Shown one piece after another: positions 25,014 through 32,112 of a DNA stretch of 39,424 bases. The translations under genes and the position numbers were made by a program. The DNA is from Alphaproteobacteria bacterium (GTDB lineage Bacteria; Pseudomonadota; Alphaproteobacteria; DSM-16000; Inquilinaceae), in assembly GCA_028281985.1 (NCBI GenBank), contig JANQIU010000082.1, positions 1 to 39,424 on the forward strand, given 5' to 3'. Position 1 is the stretch's first letter. Each line of letters opens with the position of its first letter. Under the pieces are notes generated by a model that searched no databases, was not told where the DNA came from, and worked only from the letters and a program-made list of their open reading frames with translations.

Positions 25014-25622
25014 CTAGGATCCCTGCCCGGCACCGGGCGCGTCGACGAACAGGTCCCGGGCCACCCCGATGATCCTCTCGATGTACCGCTCCTGCGGCCA
25101 GGCGCAGTCGATGGTCAAGTGCTCCCAATTGCGGACTGAGAGCAGGGTCCAGAGCAGGTCGGTGGCCTGCTCCACCGAGTGCCCCCGGGTGAGTCGGCCA
25201 TCCCTGGCCAGGGCATCGATGGCCGCACGGCAGCCGTGGCGCAGGGCCTGCATCCGGCCATCCCAGGCCAGCTTCGCCGCATCGTCGGTCTCGCCCATGA
25301 CCATGAGCGCCCGGCCGACGCCGTAGATCTCCGGGATGTATCGGGCCCAGGCGTCGATGAAGGCGTCCAAGCGCTCCACACCCGTCTTGGCCGAACGGCT
25401 CGGCGCCAGCCGGATATCGACGTCCTTGACCTCGTCGATATGGCGCGTCGTAGCGACCAAGAGCTCTGCCCGGGTCGGGAAATGCAGGTAGATCGCCTGC
25501 CGGCTCACCCCGGCTTCCCTGGCGATGTCGCCCATGCGCACGTCGCGCCCCTGCGCCGCCTCCAGCAGTCGCCATGCCGCCGACAGGATCCTGGCGCGGG
25601 TTTCCGGATTGCCGCTTGACAC
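25014..25622 (-). CDS. TetR/AcrR family transcriptional repressor
   Basis: 202 residues. The N-terminal HTH is clear: TRARILSAAWRLLEAAQGR and MGDIAREAGVSRQAIYLHFP (about 31-50), followed by TRAELLVATTRHIDEV. The C-terminal ligand domain is not matched to a known inducer class. Translation starts at a GTG at 25622, with no other sensible start. The GTG lies inside the shared promoter region, beside the candidate operator at 25625-25662, so the protein probably represses the divergent NmrA-like gene and itself. It converges on the DUF2332 gene at its 3' end. Confidence 0.92.
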   Translation of the reverse strand: MSSGNPETRARILSAAWRLLEAAQGRDVRMGDIAREAGVSRQAIYLHFPTRAELLVATTRHIDEVKDVDIRLAPSRSAKTGVERLDAFIDAWARYIPEIYGVGRALMVMGETDDAAKLAWDGRMQALRHGCRAAIDALARDGRLTRGHSVEQATDLLWTLLSVRNWEHLTIDCAWPQERYIERIIGVARDLFVDAPGAGQGS

Positions 25623-25644
25623 AGTGTAAAGTTCTCCCTATTTT
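25616..25644 (+). promoter_or_regulatory. near-consensus sigma-70 promoter for the NmrA-like gene
   Basis: TTGACA at 25616-25621, a 17-bp spacer, and TATTTT at 25639-25644, about 83 bp before the NmrA-like start. The -35 is perfect and the -10 is 4/6. The -35 overlaps the first codons of the divergent tetR. One arm of the candidate operator lies in the spacer. Confidence 0.6.
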
Positions 25645-25662
25645 TCCGGACGTCACTTTACA
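25625..25662. promoter_or_regulatory. candidate TetR operator, split inverted repeat
   Basis: TGTAAAGT (25625-25632) and ACTTTACA (25655-25662) are perfect reverse complements separated by 22 bp, between divergent tetR and the NmrA-like gene. The left arm is between the -35 and -10 boxes; the right arm follows the -10. Placement suits repression of both genes. The spacing is longer than in many TetR sites, so each arm might be a separate half-site or part of a two-dimer site. Confidence 0.6.
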
Positions 25663-25726
25663 TGGCGTCAAGTTCACGACAACCCCAGGCCCGATCCGTC
25701 GGGCGACCAGCGAAAGGAACGCCAGC

Positions 25727-26554
25727 ATGTCCACCGCCCCCATTCTGGTTATCGGTTCCACCGGCAAGACCGGCAGCCGCATCGCCCGCACCCTGACCCG
25801 GCGCGGGTTCGACGTCCGCCATGGCTCACGCCGCTCCGCCGTGCCCTTCGACTGGGATCGCCCGGAGACCTGGGGCCCGGCGCTTTCCGGCGTGTCGTCG
25901 GCCTATGTGTCGTACTTCCCCGACCTGGCGTTTCCCGGCGCGCCGGAGAAGATCGCGGCGCTGACGGAGTGCGCGGCGACGGCCGGCGTCGGCCGGCTGG
26001 TCCTGCTGTCGGGGCGGGGCGAGGTGCATGCCCAGGCCTGCGAGGACATCGTGCGGAACAGCGGCCTGGACTACACGCTCATCCGCGCCGCCTGGTTCGC
26101 CCAAAACTTCAGTGAGGGTTATCTGCGCGACGCAGTACTGGAGGGGCTGATCACGCTGCCGGCCGGCGACGTCCGCGAGCCGATCATCGACGCTGACGAT
26201 ATTGCCGACGTCGCCGTCGCCGCCCTGACCGAGGACCGGCATGGCGGCGCCTTGTACGAGGTGACCGGTCCGGCGCTGCTGGGTTTCGACGAGGTGGCGG
26301 CGGCCCTGTCGTCAGCAGCCGGCCGCCCGGTCGCCTATCAGCCGATCACGCTGGAGCAGTTCCATGCCGGCATGGCGGCAACCGCCGGCCCGATGATCGC
26401 CGATGTCCTGACCGGTATCTGCCGCGAAACGCTCGACGGCCGCAACGCGTCGCTCGGCGACGGCGTGCAGCGCGCGCTCGGACGGGCGCCCCGCGATTTC
26501 GCCGACTACTGCCGGTCGGCGGCCGCATCCGGAGCCTGGCAGCAAGCCGCCTGA
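25727..26554 (+). CDS. NmrA-like NAD(P)-binding protein (SDR-type, atypical)
   Basis: 275 residues. A Rossmann fold with the dinucleotide loop GSTGKTGSRIA (10-20) begins the protein, and later parts follow the NmrA/HSCARG pattern (GRLVLLSGRGEVH, DYTLIRAAWFAQNFSEGYL, and DADDIADVAVAALTE). Members reduce quinones or small ketones or act as redox sensors; the classic YxxxK pair of true short-chain dehydrogenases is not evident. The ATG at 25727 follows AAGGA. It is under a strong promoter and divergent from a TetR repressor, so it is probably induced by an electrophile or similar signal. That last point is an inference from context. Confidence 0.88.
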   Translation: MSTAPILVIGSTGKTGSRIARTLTRRGFDVRHGSRRSAVPFDWDRPETWGPALSGVSSAYVSYFPDLAFPGAPEKIAALTECAATAGVGRLVLLSGRGEVHAQACEDIVRNSGLDYTLIRAAWFAQNFSEGYLRDAVLEGLITLPAGDVREPIIDADDIADVAVAALTEDRHGGALYEVTGPALLGFDEVAAALSSAAGRPVAYQPITLEQFHAGMAATAGPMIADVLTGICRETLDGRNASLGDGVQRALGRAPRDFADYCRSAAASGAWQQAA

Positions 26555-26611
26555 ACCGCCCTGCCCTCCGCCGACGGCGTGCGGGCACGGGAGGGAGCGA
26601 ATCAACCAATA

Positions 26612-26659
26612 GGGTCAAGTCTTGAACTATCGGTAAATCACTAAATCAAGACTTGACCC
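26612..26659. repeat. 14-bp perfect inverted repeat, hairpin
   Basis: GGGTCAAGTCTTGA (26612-26625) and TCAAGACTTGACCC (26646-26659) are exact reverse complements with a 20-bp loop. The right arm is the first copy of a tandem repeat (see 26641-26690). It lies after the NmrA-like stop. It looks like a REP/BIME-type palindrome or the subterminal end of an element; no T run is present for termination. Confidence 0.8.
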
Positions 26660-26690
26660 CACTTGCTAAATCAAGACTTGACCCCACTTG
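26641..26690. repeat. two perfect tandem copies of a 25-bp sequence
   Basis: CTAAATCAAGACTTGACCCC followed by ACTTG occurs at 26641-26665 and again, identically, at 26666-26690. Its core is the reverse complement of the arm at 26612-26625 and, with changes, of the sequence at 28247-28264. Perfect identity suggests a recent duplication or a mobile repeat family. Confidence 0.85.
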
Positions 26691-26763
26691 ATCAGCATAC
26701 TAGCCCCAGAAAGATGCTCGCCTCGATGACCGATTCCAGTCGTGATCACTTTTCGGTCCTTCC

Positions 26764-28014
26764 TCAATAGCAGCGGTCAGGAGACCAACCCTGGATCGTA
26801 TTGCGGGCAAGAAAAGACAAATCGTGAGTTTGCACCAGCACCAGCCAACCCATGTCGGGTGCGAAGTACCAGTATGATCCACAAGACCCCCCGGATCGCT
26901 GTATCAATAGAGGGACCGTATCTCGGCCAATGCGCAGGACAGTACCCTCCACCAGTAGGGGATCTGCTGTCAGCACGATGACACCTGGTTGGGAGAACAG
27001 GATTTGGTAACCCGCGTCCGTCGCTCTCATGGGATAGGTGTTTCGGTGAAACTCATATTGCGGCGTACCGGGCTCATAGGGATCACGGTCTCCCAGAATC
27101 CCGTACTGCATGGCACGCGACGCCAACTGCTGCGTCCACGGCGAGAAATGTCGGCGGACCACCCTGCCTGTCTGATATGGCAGGATCTGCCCGAACTCGA
27201 TATCTGCAAGAAGGGCTGCGATTTCGGGAACCTGCAACCAGACGCCTCGTGGAACGACATCCACGAAGAACCCGTCAAGTCGCGGTTCATCACCCTCATG
27301 AGCAAGGAAACCAAGGGCGTCAGCGTGATCCGTCTGCCGACCCTCTGGTACCCCCAAAACACGAACGGAATGGACGGTCAACCTGCGCCTCGAGTTTTCG
27401 TGGTAGGCACGCGACACGTAGATCTCGGCGCGTGACGGATTGTCGGCATCGTCCAGCCAGTAGATCAGCGGAAGAAAGTCGGGATCGAACTCGACAATCG
27501 GCACAAGAAAGCCCTCGGGACCGAGCTCCCACCGGTCGTGATCAGTGCAGATGTCCGGTGCTCCGAAGACAAGTGCACCACCCGATGGCAGTCGCTGAGC
27601 CATTCGGTCGCCATGCCGAAAATATACTACGTCCGAGTAAAGCCCGACGTGCCTTGGCTCGCAAACAAAAGTACCGGAAAGCGAGTAATTCTCGCCTTCA
27701 GCGGAAAAATCAATGGTCACTTCATAGTACCTCCATGGGAGGTTTGCCTCTTCATCATACCCTCGATTGCGTTCCCGGATCGCGTCTCCAAAGGCCGTAA
27801 AAAGACCTTCCGACTCACGCGAACCGCCAAAGGGGTTTGTGAAGGCGCGCCACAATGTAATAGATACGGGCCATACTATATCGCGAACTAAATCAACTTT
27901 TGCGTGCGCAGCAGGTAAAAATAGAGAAAAAAGCACCAGATTCGCGATGATGATTTTACTTATTGATTTCAAAACTAACGATATTCTCCGATATTTCTTC
28001 TCAAGACACGCCAT
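26764..28014 (-). CDS. secreted or envelope protein of unknown function, accessory gene
   Basis: 416 residues from the ATG at 28014. An N-terminal basic stretch (EKKYRRISLVLKSISK) and a hydrophobic run end in LPAAHA, a good Sec signal with cleavage near residue 40. The mature protein is acidic, strand-rich and rich in Tyr, Trp and Phe, with several Cys (CEP, DICTDHD, GGSCGSYW, DRCY) that could form disulfides. The start at 28050 is also open but lacks a ribosome site. I recognise no family. Codon use is visibly more A/T-rich than neighbours, particularly at the N-terminus, and the gene lies between inverted repeat copies, so transfer is likely. Confidence 0.72.
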   Translation of the reverse strand: MACLEKKYRRISLVLKSISKIIIANLVLFSLFLPAAHAKVDLVRDIVWPVSITLWRAFTNPFGGSRESEGLFTAFGDAIRERNRGYDEEANLPWRYYEVTIDFSAEGENYSLSGTFVCEPRHVGLYSDVVYFRHGDRMAQRLPSGGALVFGAPDICTDHDRWELGPEGFLVPIVEFDPDFLPLIYWLDDADNPSRAEIYVSRAYHENSRRRLTVHSVRVLGVPEGRQTDHADALGFLAHEGDEPRLDGFFVDVVPRGVWLQVPEIAALLADIEFGQILPYQTGRVVRRHFSPWTQQLASRAMQYGILGDRDPYEPGTPQYEFHRNTYPMRATDAGYQILFSQPGVIVLTADPLLVEGTVLRIGRDTVPLLIQRSGGSCGSYWYFAPDMGWLVLVQTHDLSFLARNTIQGWSPDRCY

Positions 28015-28347
28015 ACAAGAATTCTCTCTATACTTTGGAAAGCCGTGCATTCAGCAGATTTCTGCATTCAATAGCTGAATCTGAATTCTTGCCGCTATGG
28101 GTACTGCAATAGTCTTCGAGAATCAAACGTCGCGTCACCAGGAAATGGGTTTGAAGACCCAATCAGGCGACGCCACAGCAATCCGTTAGGACCGACTGCG
28201 TCCAAGCACAGCCAATCAGGCGATCACCTCAATGTGGCAGTCGCTGGGGGTCAAATCTTGGATCATATGCCGGCGCGGATGCGGTGGGTTACTGCCGGCA
28301 GAGAGCGAACCCTGTCATCGCGGCCGTCGGTGGCCGTGGCGGCCGGA
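28015..28347. other. intergenic region with several short repeats
   Basis: Between the accessory gene and cheZ there is no convincing gene. It contains ATTCAGC (28049-28055) and GCTGAAT (28074-28080) as a 7-bp inverted repeat, two direct copies of CCAATCAGGCGA (near 28158 and 28212), and GGGGTCAAATCTTGGATC (28247-28264), a divergent inverted copy of the repeat at 26641-26690. The A+T content drops again past about 28260, which may be where the accessory insert ends. Confidence 0.5.
28247..28264. repeat. inverted, diverged copy of the 26.6-kb repeat
   Basis: GGGGTCAAATCTTGGATC matches the reverse complement of the tandem unit (CAAGTGGGGTCAAGTCTTG) at 13 of 14 bases of its core. It lies on the far side of the low-GC gene and in opposite orientation, like the ends of an insertion. 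Confidence 0.55.
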
Positions 28348-29034
28348 TCAGTCGAACATGGCGTCGATGTCGTCCTGCGACATGCCGCCGTTATCCAGTT
28401 GCGGACCGTTCAGCAGGTGCCGGTCGTCCTCGGTCACGTCGGGGACAGGGACGGCGATCACCGGCGCCATGTCCGGGCGCCAGAGGTCCTCGATGGCCAC
28501 CAGCCGGGTTTCAACGACGTCCAGAGCACGGACGACCTTCGACACCCGCTGGCCGGTGATGTCCTGAAAGTTCGCCGCCTCGAAGATGCGCGTCACCGCT
28601 TCCAACGTGTCCTCCAGATGCACGCGCATCACCGGATCGACGGCCAGCGCCTGCATGTTCGCCACCGCCCTTTCGACGGCTTCCGCCGATTCCAGGATCT
28701 GCTGGGTGGCGTTTTCGGTGGCGTCGACGACCGCCTGAAGTTCGCGACTGGCGGCGGTGAGCGGATCGTCGCCGGCGCTGGTGTCCCGCAGCGCGGCGAT
28801 CTCCGCCTGGGTGCGGGTCACCCGGACGGGATCTTCCGGCACCGTCACTACGGGTGTCGGCGGCGCGGCCGTTTCCGCCGGCGGCGCGATCACCCGGCTG
28901 ACGGCGGCCTCCAGCCGTTCCAGCCGGGCCAGCACCTCGGTCAGATCGGTGCCGGCGCGTGCCGCCTCGGGCGGTCTTTCCAGACCGCCGCGGCTTGAGG
29001 TTTGAAGCTCGGCAGTGAATGGCCGGCGCGACAT
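28348..29034 (-). CDS. cheZ: chemotaxis protein phosphatase CheZ
   Basis: 228 residues. CheZ dephosphorylates CheY-P in the chemotaxis pathway. Seen: a proline-rich linker (about 50-72), long helices forming the four-helix bundle dimer (about 75-170), and the catalytic motif NFQDITGQRVSKVV (155-168) with the Asp-x-x-x-Gln pair (Asp158, Gln162). The C-terminus ends in MSQDDIDAMFD, the CheY-docking helix, as in other alphaproteobacterial CheZ. The start at 29034 has no strong ribosome site. No flagellar or che operon is next to it, so the gene stands apart from its system. Confidence 0.9.
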   Translation of the reverse strand: MSRRPFTAELQTSSRGGLERPPEAARAGTDLTEVLARLERLEAAVSRVIAPPAETAAPPTPVVTVPEDPVRVTRTQAEIAALRDTSAGDDPLTAASRELQAVVDATENATQQILESAEAVERAVANMQALAVDPVMRVHLEDTLEAVTRIFEAANFQDITGQRVSKVVRALDVVETRLVAIEDLWRPDMAPVIAVPVPDVTEDDRHLLNGPQLDNGGMSQDDIDAMFD

Positions 29035-29171
29035 GGATCAATCCTGATACAATGGAAACGGATGGGTCGATGCCATCCCATTCCCCTAACAAATCAGAAT
29101 TGACTGATGATTAACTCAAACCTCCACAACCGCATCGAAGGCATCAGGTGCGGCGGCAGATCGGGGACTCG

Positions 29172-29735
29172 TCACGGGGTGTAGAGGCCGGCGACCCCCA
29201 GACTGTCCAGGGTGGCCTGGATATCGAAAACCGGCAGGACCGCGGCGGTCGGATCGCAATAAAAGCCTTCCACCGCACTGGCCACCACGCCGGGCTCCAG
29301 GTCGCCGAGCGAAATGTGGAATCCGGCACACCCGAAGGTCTGGAACTGAAAGGGCAGGATCCGCGCCAGCCCCAGGCCGGTGGCCAGATCCTGCTGCTGC
29401 CCCCAGCGGATCGTCTCCGGCCGATTGTTCCCCCAGCTCTCCAGGACGATGCGCCGCACATCGGCATCGGTGGCCACCACCATGTTGTCCGGCACTTCGC
29501 GCAGAATGATCTGGAAGAACCGGCGGGAGGTGTCGAATCGGGTCGCCCAGCGTTCGTACCGGGCGGGGCCTGCGTTCAAAACCCAGCGCTGGATGCCCTG
29601 GGTGCCGAAGGCGCGGGGCGCCATCAGCAGCCGCGCTTCCTCCGGGCCGATCGGCTGCCAGGCCTGGGCCTGGACCTGTCCCGAAACCGTCATCAACAGC
29701 ATGGCCAACCCGGCCATAACGCACCGCGCCATCAT
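29172..29735 (-). CDS. secreted protein of unknown function
   Basis: 187 residues from the ATG at 29735; a second ATG follows at 29732. MMARCVMAGLAMLLMTVSGQ is a Sec signal, with cleavage near AQA at about 24. The mature part has FQIILREVPDNMVVATDADVRRI and a region with two Cys (TFGCAGF and FYCDPTA) likely to be bridged. No family recognised. The 137-bp gap to cheZ suggests independent transcription, although the direction is the same. An overlapping frame on the same strand (29116-29724) gives a Gly/Arg/Ala-rich translation typical of a false frame. Confidence 0.72.
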   Translation of the reverse strand: MMARCVMAGLAMLLMTVSGQVQAQAWQPIGPEEARLLMAPRAFGTQGIQRWVLNAGPARYERWATRFDTSRRFFQIILREVPDNMVVATDADVRRIVLESWGNNRPETIRWGQQQDLATGLGLARILPFQFQTFGCAGFHISLGDLEPGVVASAVEGFYCDPTAAVLPVFDIQATLDSLGVAGLYTP

Positions 29736-29931
29736 CACCCGACCCAAGCCCTTGACCGCCTCCGCTACCTGCAAGCGGAAGTAACGCGGGCGCGGTGGCG
29801 AAAGCAAGGCGGTCCGCGAGCCTTTCGCCCGGCGGGCGGTTCTGCTACCCGACTACCAGCCCTGTCCATATCGGCGACAGGCGAGCGGTGTTCCGCCGGG
29901 CCATCGGGCGGACCGAAAGGGGGACGGTGCC

Positions 29932-30807
29932 ATGGCGGAGGATTGGGAGCGTGTCGGTCAGACCCGGGCCCTGGTCGGCGAAGGGCCGGTCTGGAACGTT
30001 GACGAGCAGGCGCTCTATTGGGTCGACATCAAGGACCCGGCGATCCACCGGTTGACGTGGGCGGACCGGCAGCACCGCCACTGGACGATGCCCGAACGCA
30101 TCGGCTGCTTCGCCTTCCGCGAGCGCGGCGGGTTGGTGGCCGCGTTCAAATCCGGCTTCAAGACGGTCGACCTGGAAACCGGACGCATCGACCCCCTGGT
30201 CGACCCCGAACCGCATATGCCGGGCAACCGCTTCAACGACGGCAAGGTCGATCCCGCCGGCCGCCTGTGGGCCGGCACCATGGACGATGCCGAGATCGAA
30301 ACGACGGGAACGCTGTACCGGCTGAACCCGGACGGGTCCTGCGTGGCGATGAAGTCCGAGATCGCGCTGTCCAACGGGTTGGGGTGGAGCCCGGACGGCA
30401 CCACCATGTACTACACCTGCAGCCTGAGCCGGAAGATCATGGCCTTCGACTACCGGGTCGAGGACGGAACGATCGCCAACGAGCGCATCTTCGCCCGGAT
30501 CGACGCCGAAGCCGGGTTCTCCGACGGTCTGGCGGTGGATGCCGACGGCTATATCTGGGCAGCCCATTGGGGCGGCTGGCGGCTGACCCGCTATGCGCCC
30601 GACGGCACCATCGACAAGGTGGTGCCGACGCCGGTGCCCCAGCCCAGCAGCTGCTGTTTCGGCGGCCCGGATATGGACATCCTGTTCATCACCTCGGCAT
30701 CGATCGACTTGACGGCGGCCGAGCTGGCCAAGGCGCCGTGGTCGGGCGGTGTCCTGGCGATGCAGCCCGGCGTCCGCGGCCTGCCCGATACCAAGTTCGC
30801 CGGCTGA
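29932..30807 (+). CDS. SMP-30/gluconolactonase/LRE family protein
   Basis: 291 residues, six-bladed beta-propeller. Family members hydrolyse sugar lactones with a divalent metal in the central channel. Seen: GEGPVWNVDEQALYWVDI (start of blade 1, with the metal-binding Glu), GNRFNDGKVDPAGRLWAGTM (Asn and Asp region), NGLGWSPDGTTMYYTCS (metal-site Asn), and FSDGLAVDADGYIWAAHWGG (catalytic Asp). All expected ligands are in place, so it should be active. No transporter or dehydrogenase of a sugar pathway is adjacent, so the substrate is open. GGGACGG precedes the ATG. Confidence 0.93.
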   Translation: MAEDWERVGQTRALVGEGPVWNVDEQALYWVDIKDPAIHRLTWADRQHRHWTMPERIGCFAFRERGGLVAAFKSGFKTVDLETGRIDPLVDPEPHMPGNRFNDGKVDPAGRLWAGTMDDAEIETTGTLYRLNPDGSCVAMKSEIALSNGLGWSPDGTTMYYTCSLSRKIMAFDYRVEDGTIANERIFARIDAEAGFSDGLAVDADGYIWAAHWGGWRLTRYAPDGTIDKVVPTPVPQPSSCCFGGPDMDILFITSASIDLTAAELAKAPWSGGVLAMQPGVRGLPDTKFAG

Positions 30808-30872
30808 AAAGCGGCCGGCGGCCGGCGGCGGGTCTAGCGCCGGCCCACCCCCGCGCTATGGAAGGGGTTTCC

Positions 30873-31136
30873 ATGACCGATGATGTCCATGACGACGATG
30901 ACGGGCCGGACGACCAGGAACGCCAGAAACGCATCGCCTTGAATGTCATGCTGGATGCCTGGGAGGACGCCCTGTCCCAGGGGATCGAGCCGGAGATCGT
31001 CGCCACCGTGGCCATCACCGCAGCCGTGACCGACATGGTCGATCGGCACGGCGAGGAAAACATGGCGAAGATCATGGAAAGCTTGCCTGGCCGTATTCGC
31101 GCCGGGGAGTATACCCTGCGCTCCGGCAAGAGCTGA
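30873..31136 (+). CDS. small acidic protein of unknown function
   Basis: 87 residues. The N-terminus is very acidic (MTDDVHDDDDGPDDQERQ), then helical: ALNVMLDAWEDALSQGI and VATVAITAAVTDMVDRHGEE, ending in a basic RIRAGEYTLRSGKS. No Cys, signal or membrane segment. GGAAGGGG lies just before the ATG at 30873; an ATG at 30858 would add five residues. It lies between the lactonase gene and the degenerate Hpt-receiver gene, and could be a partner of the latter. The family is not recognised. Confidence 0.7.
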   Translation: MTDDVHDDDDGPDDQERQKRIALNVMLDAWEDALSQGIEPEIVATVAITAAVTDMVDRHGEENMAKIMESLPGRIRAGEYTLRSGKS

Positions 31137-31216
31137 CCCCGGCTCGCGCCGGCGCGCCGGCACCGGGTCCCAGCCGACGCGGCACCGATAGCGTCCTGCG
31201 TTCCGGAGAGAGGCCT

Positions 31217-31987
31217 GTGACCGAGTTGACCCACGGGATCTATGCCGGTGCCACCAGCGAGATGGTCGGCGGCCTGCTGAGCGAGTTCCTTGACGAGCTG
31301 CGCGAACGCCTGCCCGATTTGTATCGCGCGGCCGCACCCGACCAGCCCATAGAAACCCTGCGCCGCTTCGCTTTCGAAACCAAAGGTCAGGCCCACAACT
31401 TCGATCTGGCGCTGCTGCATGTGCTGGCCAGCCGGATGGAGGATTTCGCATCGGCCATCGACACGATCACCGACAAGCGGTCGGCGGCGCTGTCGGCCTT
31501 TCTGGACACGATCAGCGACATCCTGGACGGCACCCTGCCGCCGGATTCCGATCCGTCCGTGGTGGCCCGCTCGCTCCCCGCCAGGCCGGCCAATTTCTCC
31601 GTCGACGAGATCGAAGTTCGCGACGTCGAGGTGATGCTGGTTATGCTGCACGGGGCGCAGACCCATTTCGTCGAGCGCGAGCTGCATGAATGCGGCTATC
31701 GGGTCAACATCGTCACCTCCACCCAGACGGCACTCGACCTGATCATCCGCACCAAGCCGGACATGGTGATCATCTCCGCGGTCATGCCCGGTCTCAGCGG
31801 CATCGACCTGGCGATCGCCCTGTCGCACATGACCGAGACCCGGAACACGCCGGTGGCGCTGATCACCAGCCTGGACGAAGGCGATGACGGGTTGAAGCTG
31901 CTGCCGGACAAGGTGCCGGTGATCCACAAGGGCACCACCTTCGGCGACGACCTGGCCGAGGCGCTCAGCTACCACTTCCTGCTGTAG
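31217..31987 (+). CDS. Hpt-like plus receiver-like protein, both phospho-sites lost
   Basis: 256 residues. The N-terminal part (about 10-110) looks like a histidine phosphotransfer helix bundle: LRRFAFETKGQAHNF (48-62) aligns with the AHxxKGxAxNF consensus, but the phosphorylated His is Phe53; the Lys-Gly (56-57) remains. The C-terminal part (about 135-256) is receiver-like: KPDMVIISAVMPGLSGIDL aligns with PDLVLLDxxMPxxxG, with Ser187 in place of the phospho-Asp. The acidic pair at the start of the domain is absent (LVMLHG), while Thr217 (ALITS) and Lys238 (VIHKGT) remain. It is therefore probably a scaffold or binding protein rather than a phosphorelay member. It starts with GTG after GAGAGAGG. 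Neighbours: small acidic protein, OmpA-like protein, cheZ 2 kb away. Confidence 0.8.
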   Translation: MTELTHGIYAGATSEMVGGLLSEFLDELRERLPDLYRAAAPDQPIETLRRFAFETKGQAHNFDLALLHVLASRMEDFASAIDTITDKRSAALSAFLDTISDILDGTLPPDSDPSVVARSLPARPANFSVDEIEVRDVEVMLVMLHGAQTHFVERELHECGYRVNIVTSTQTALDLIIRTKPDMVIISAVMPGLSGIDLAIALSHMTETRNTPVALITSLDEGDDGLKLLPDKVPVIHKGTTFGDDLAEALSYHFLL

Positions 31988-32112
31988 CGCTACGAGCGGA
32001 CGGACCGCGGTCCATGATGCCGCCAGAGTGGCGCCAGACCACTTCGGCCCTGGGTGGCGCACGACTACACTGGTGCATCTGACGTCCGGACAGTCGCGGA
32101 GCGGAGGAGGCC

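Noticed and set aside
26641-26690. Two 25-bp repeats as a CRISPR remnant.
   Set aside because: The copies are directly adjacent with no spacer, and there are no cas genes.
29116-29724. Alternative frame overlapping the secreted protein upstream of cheZ.
   Set aside because: Its composition is typical of a shifted frame; the other frame has a signal peptide and normal residue use.
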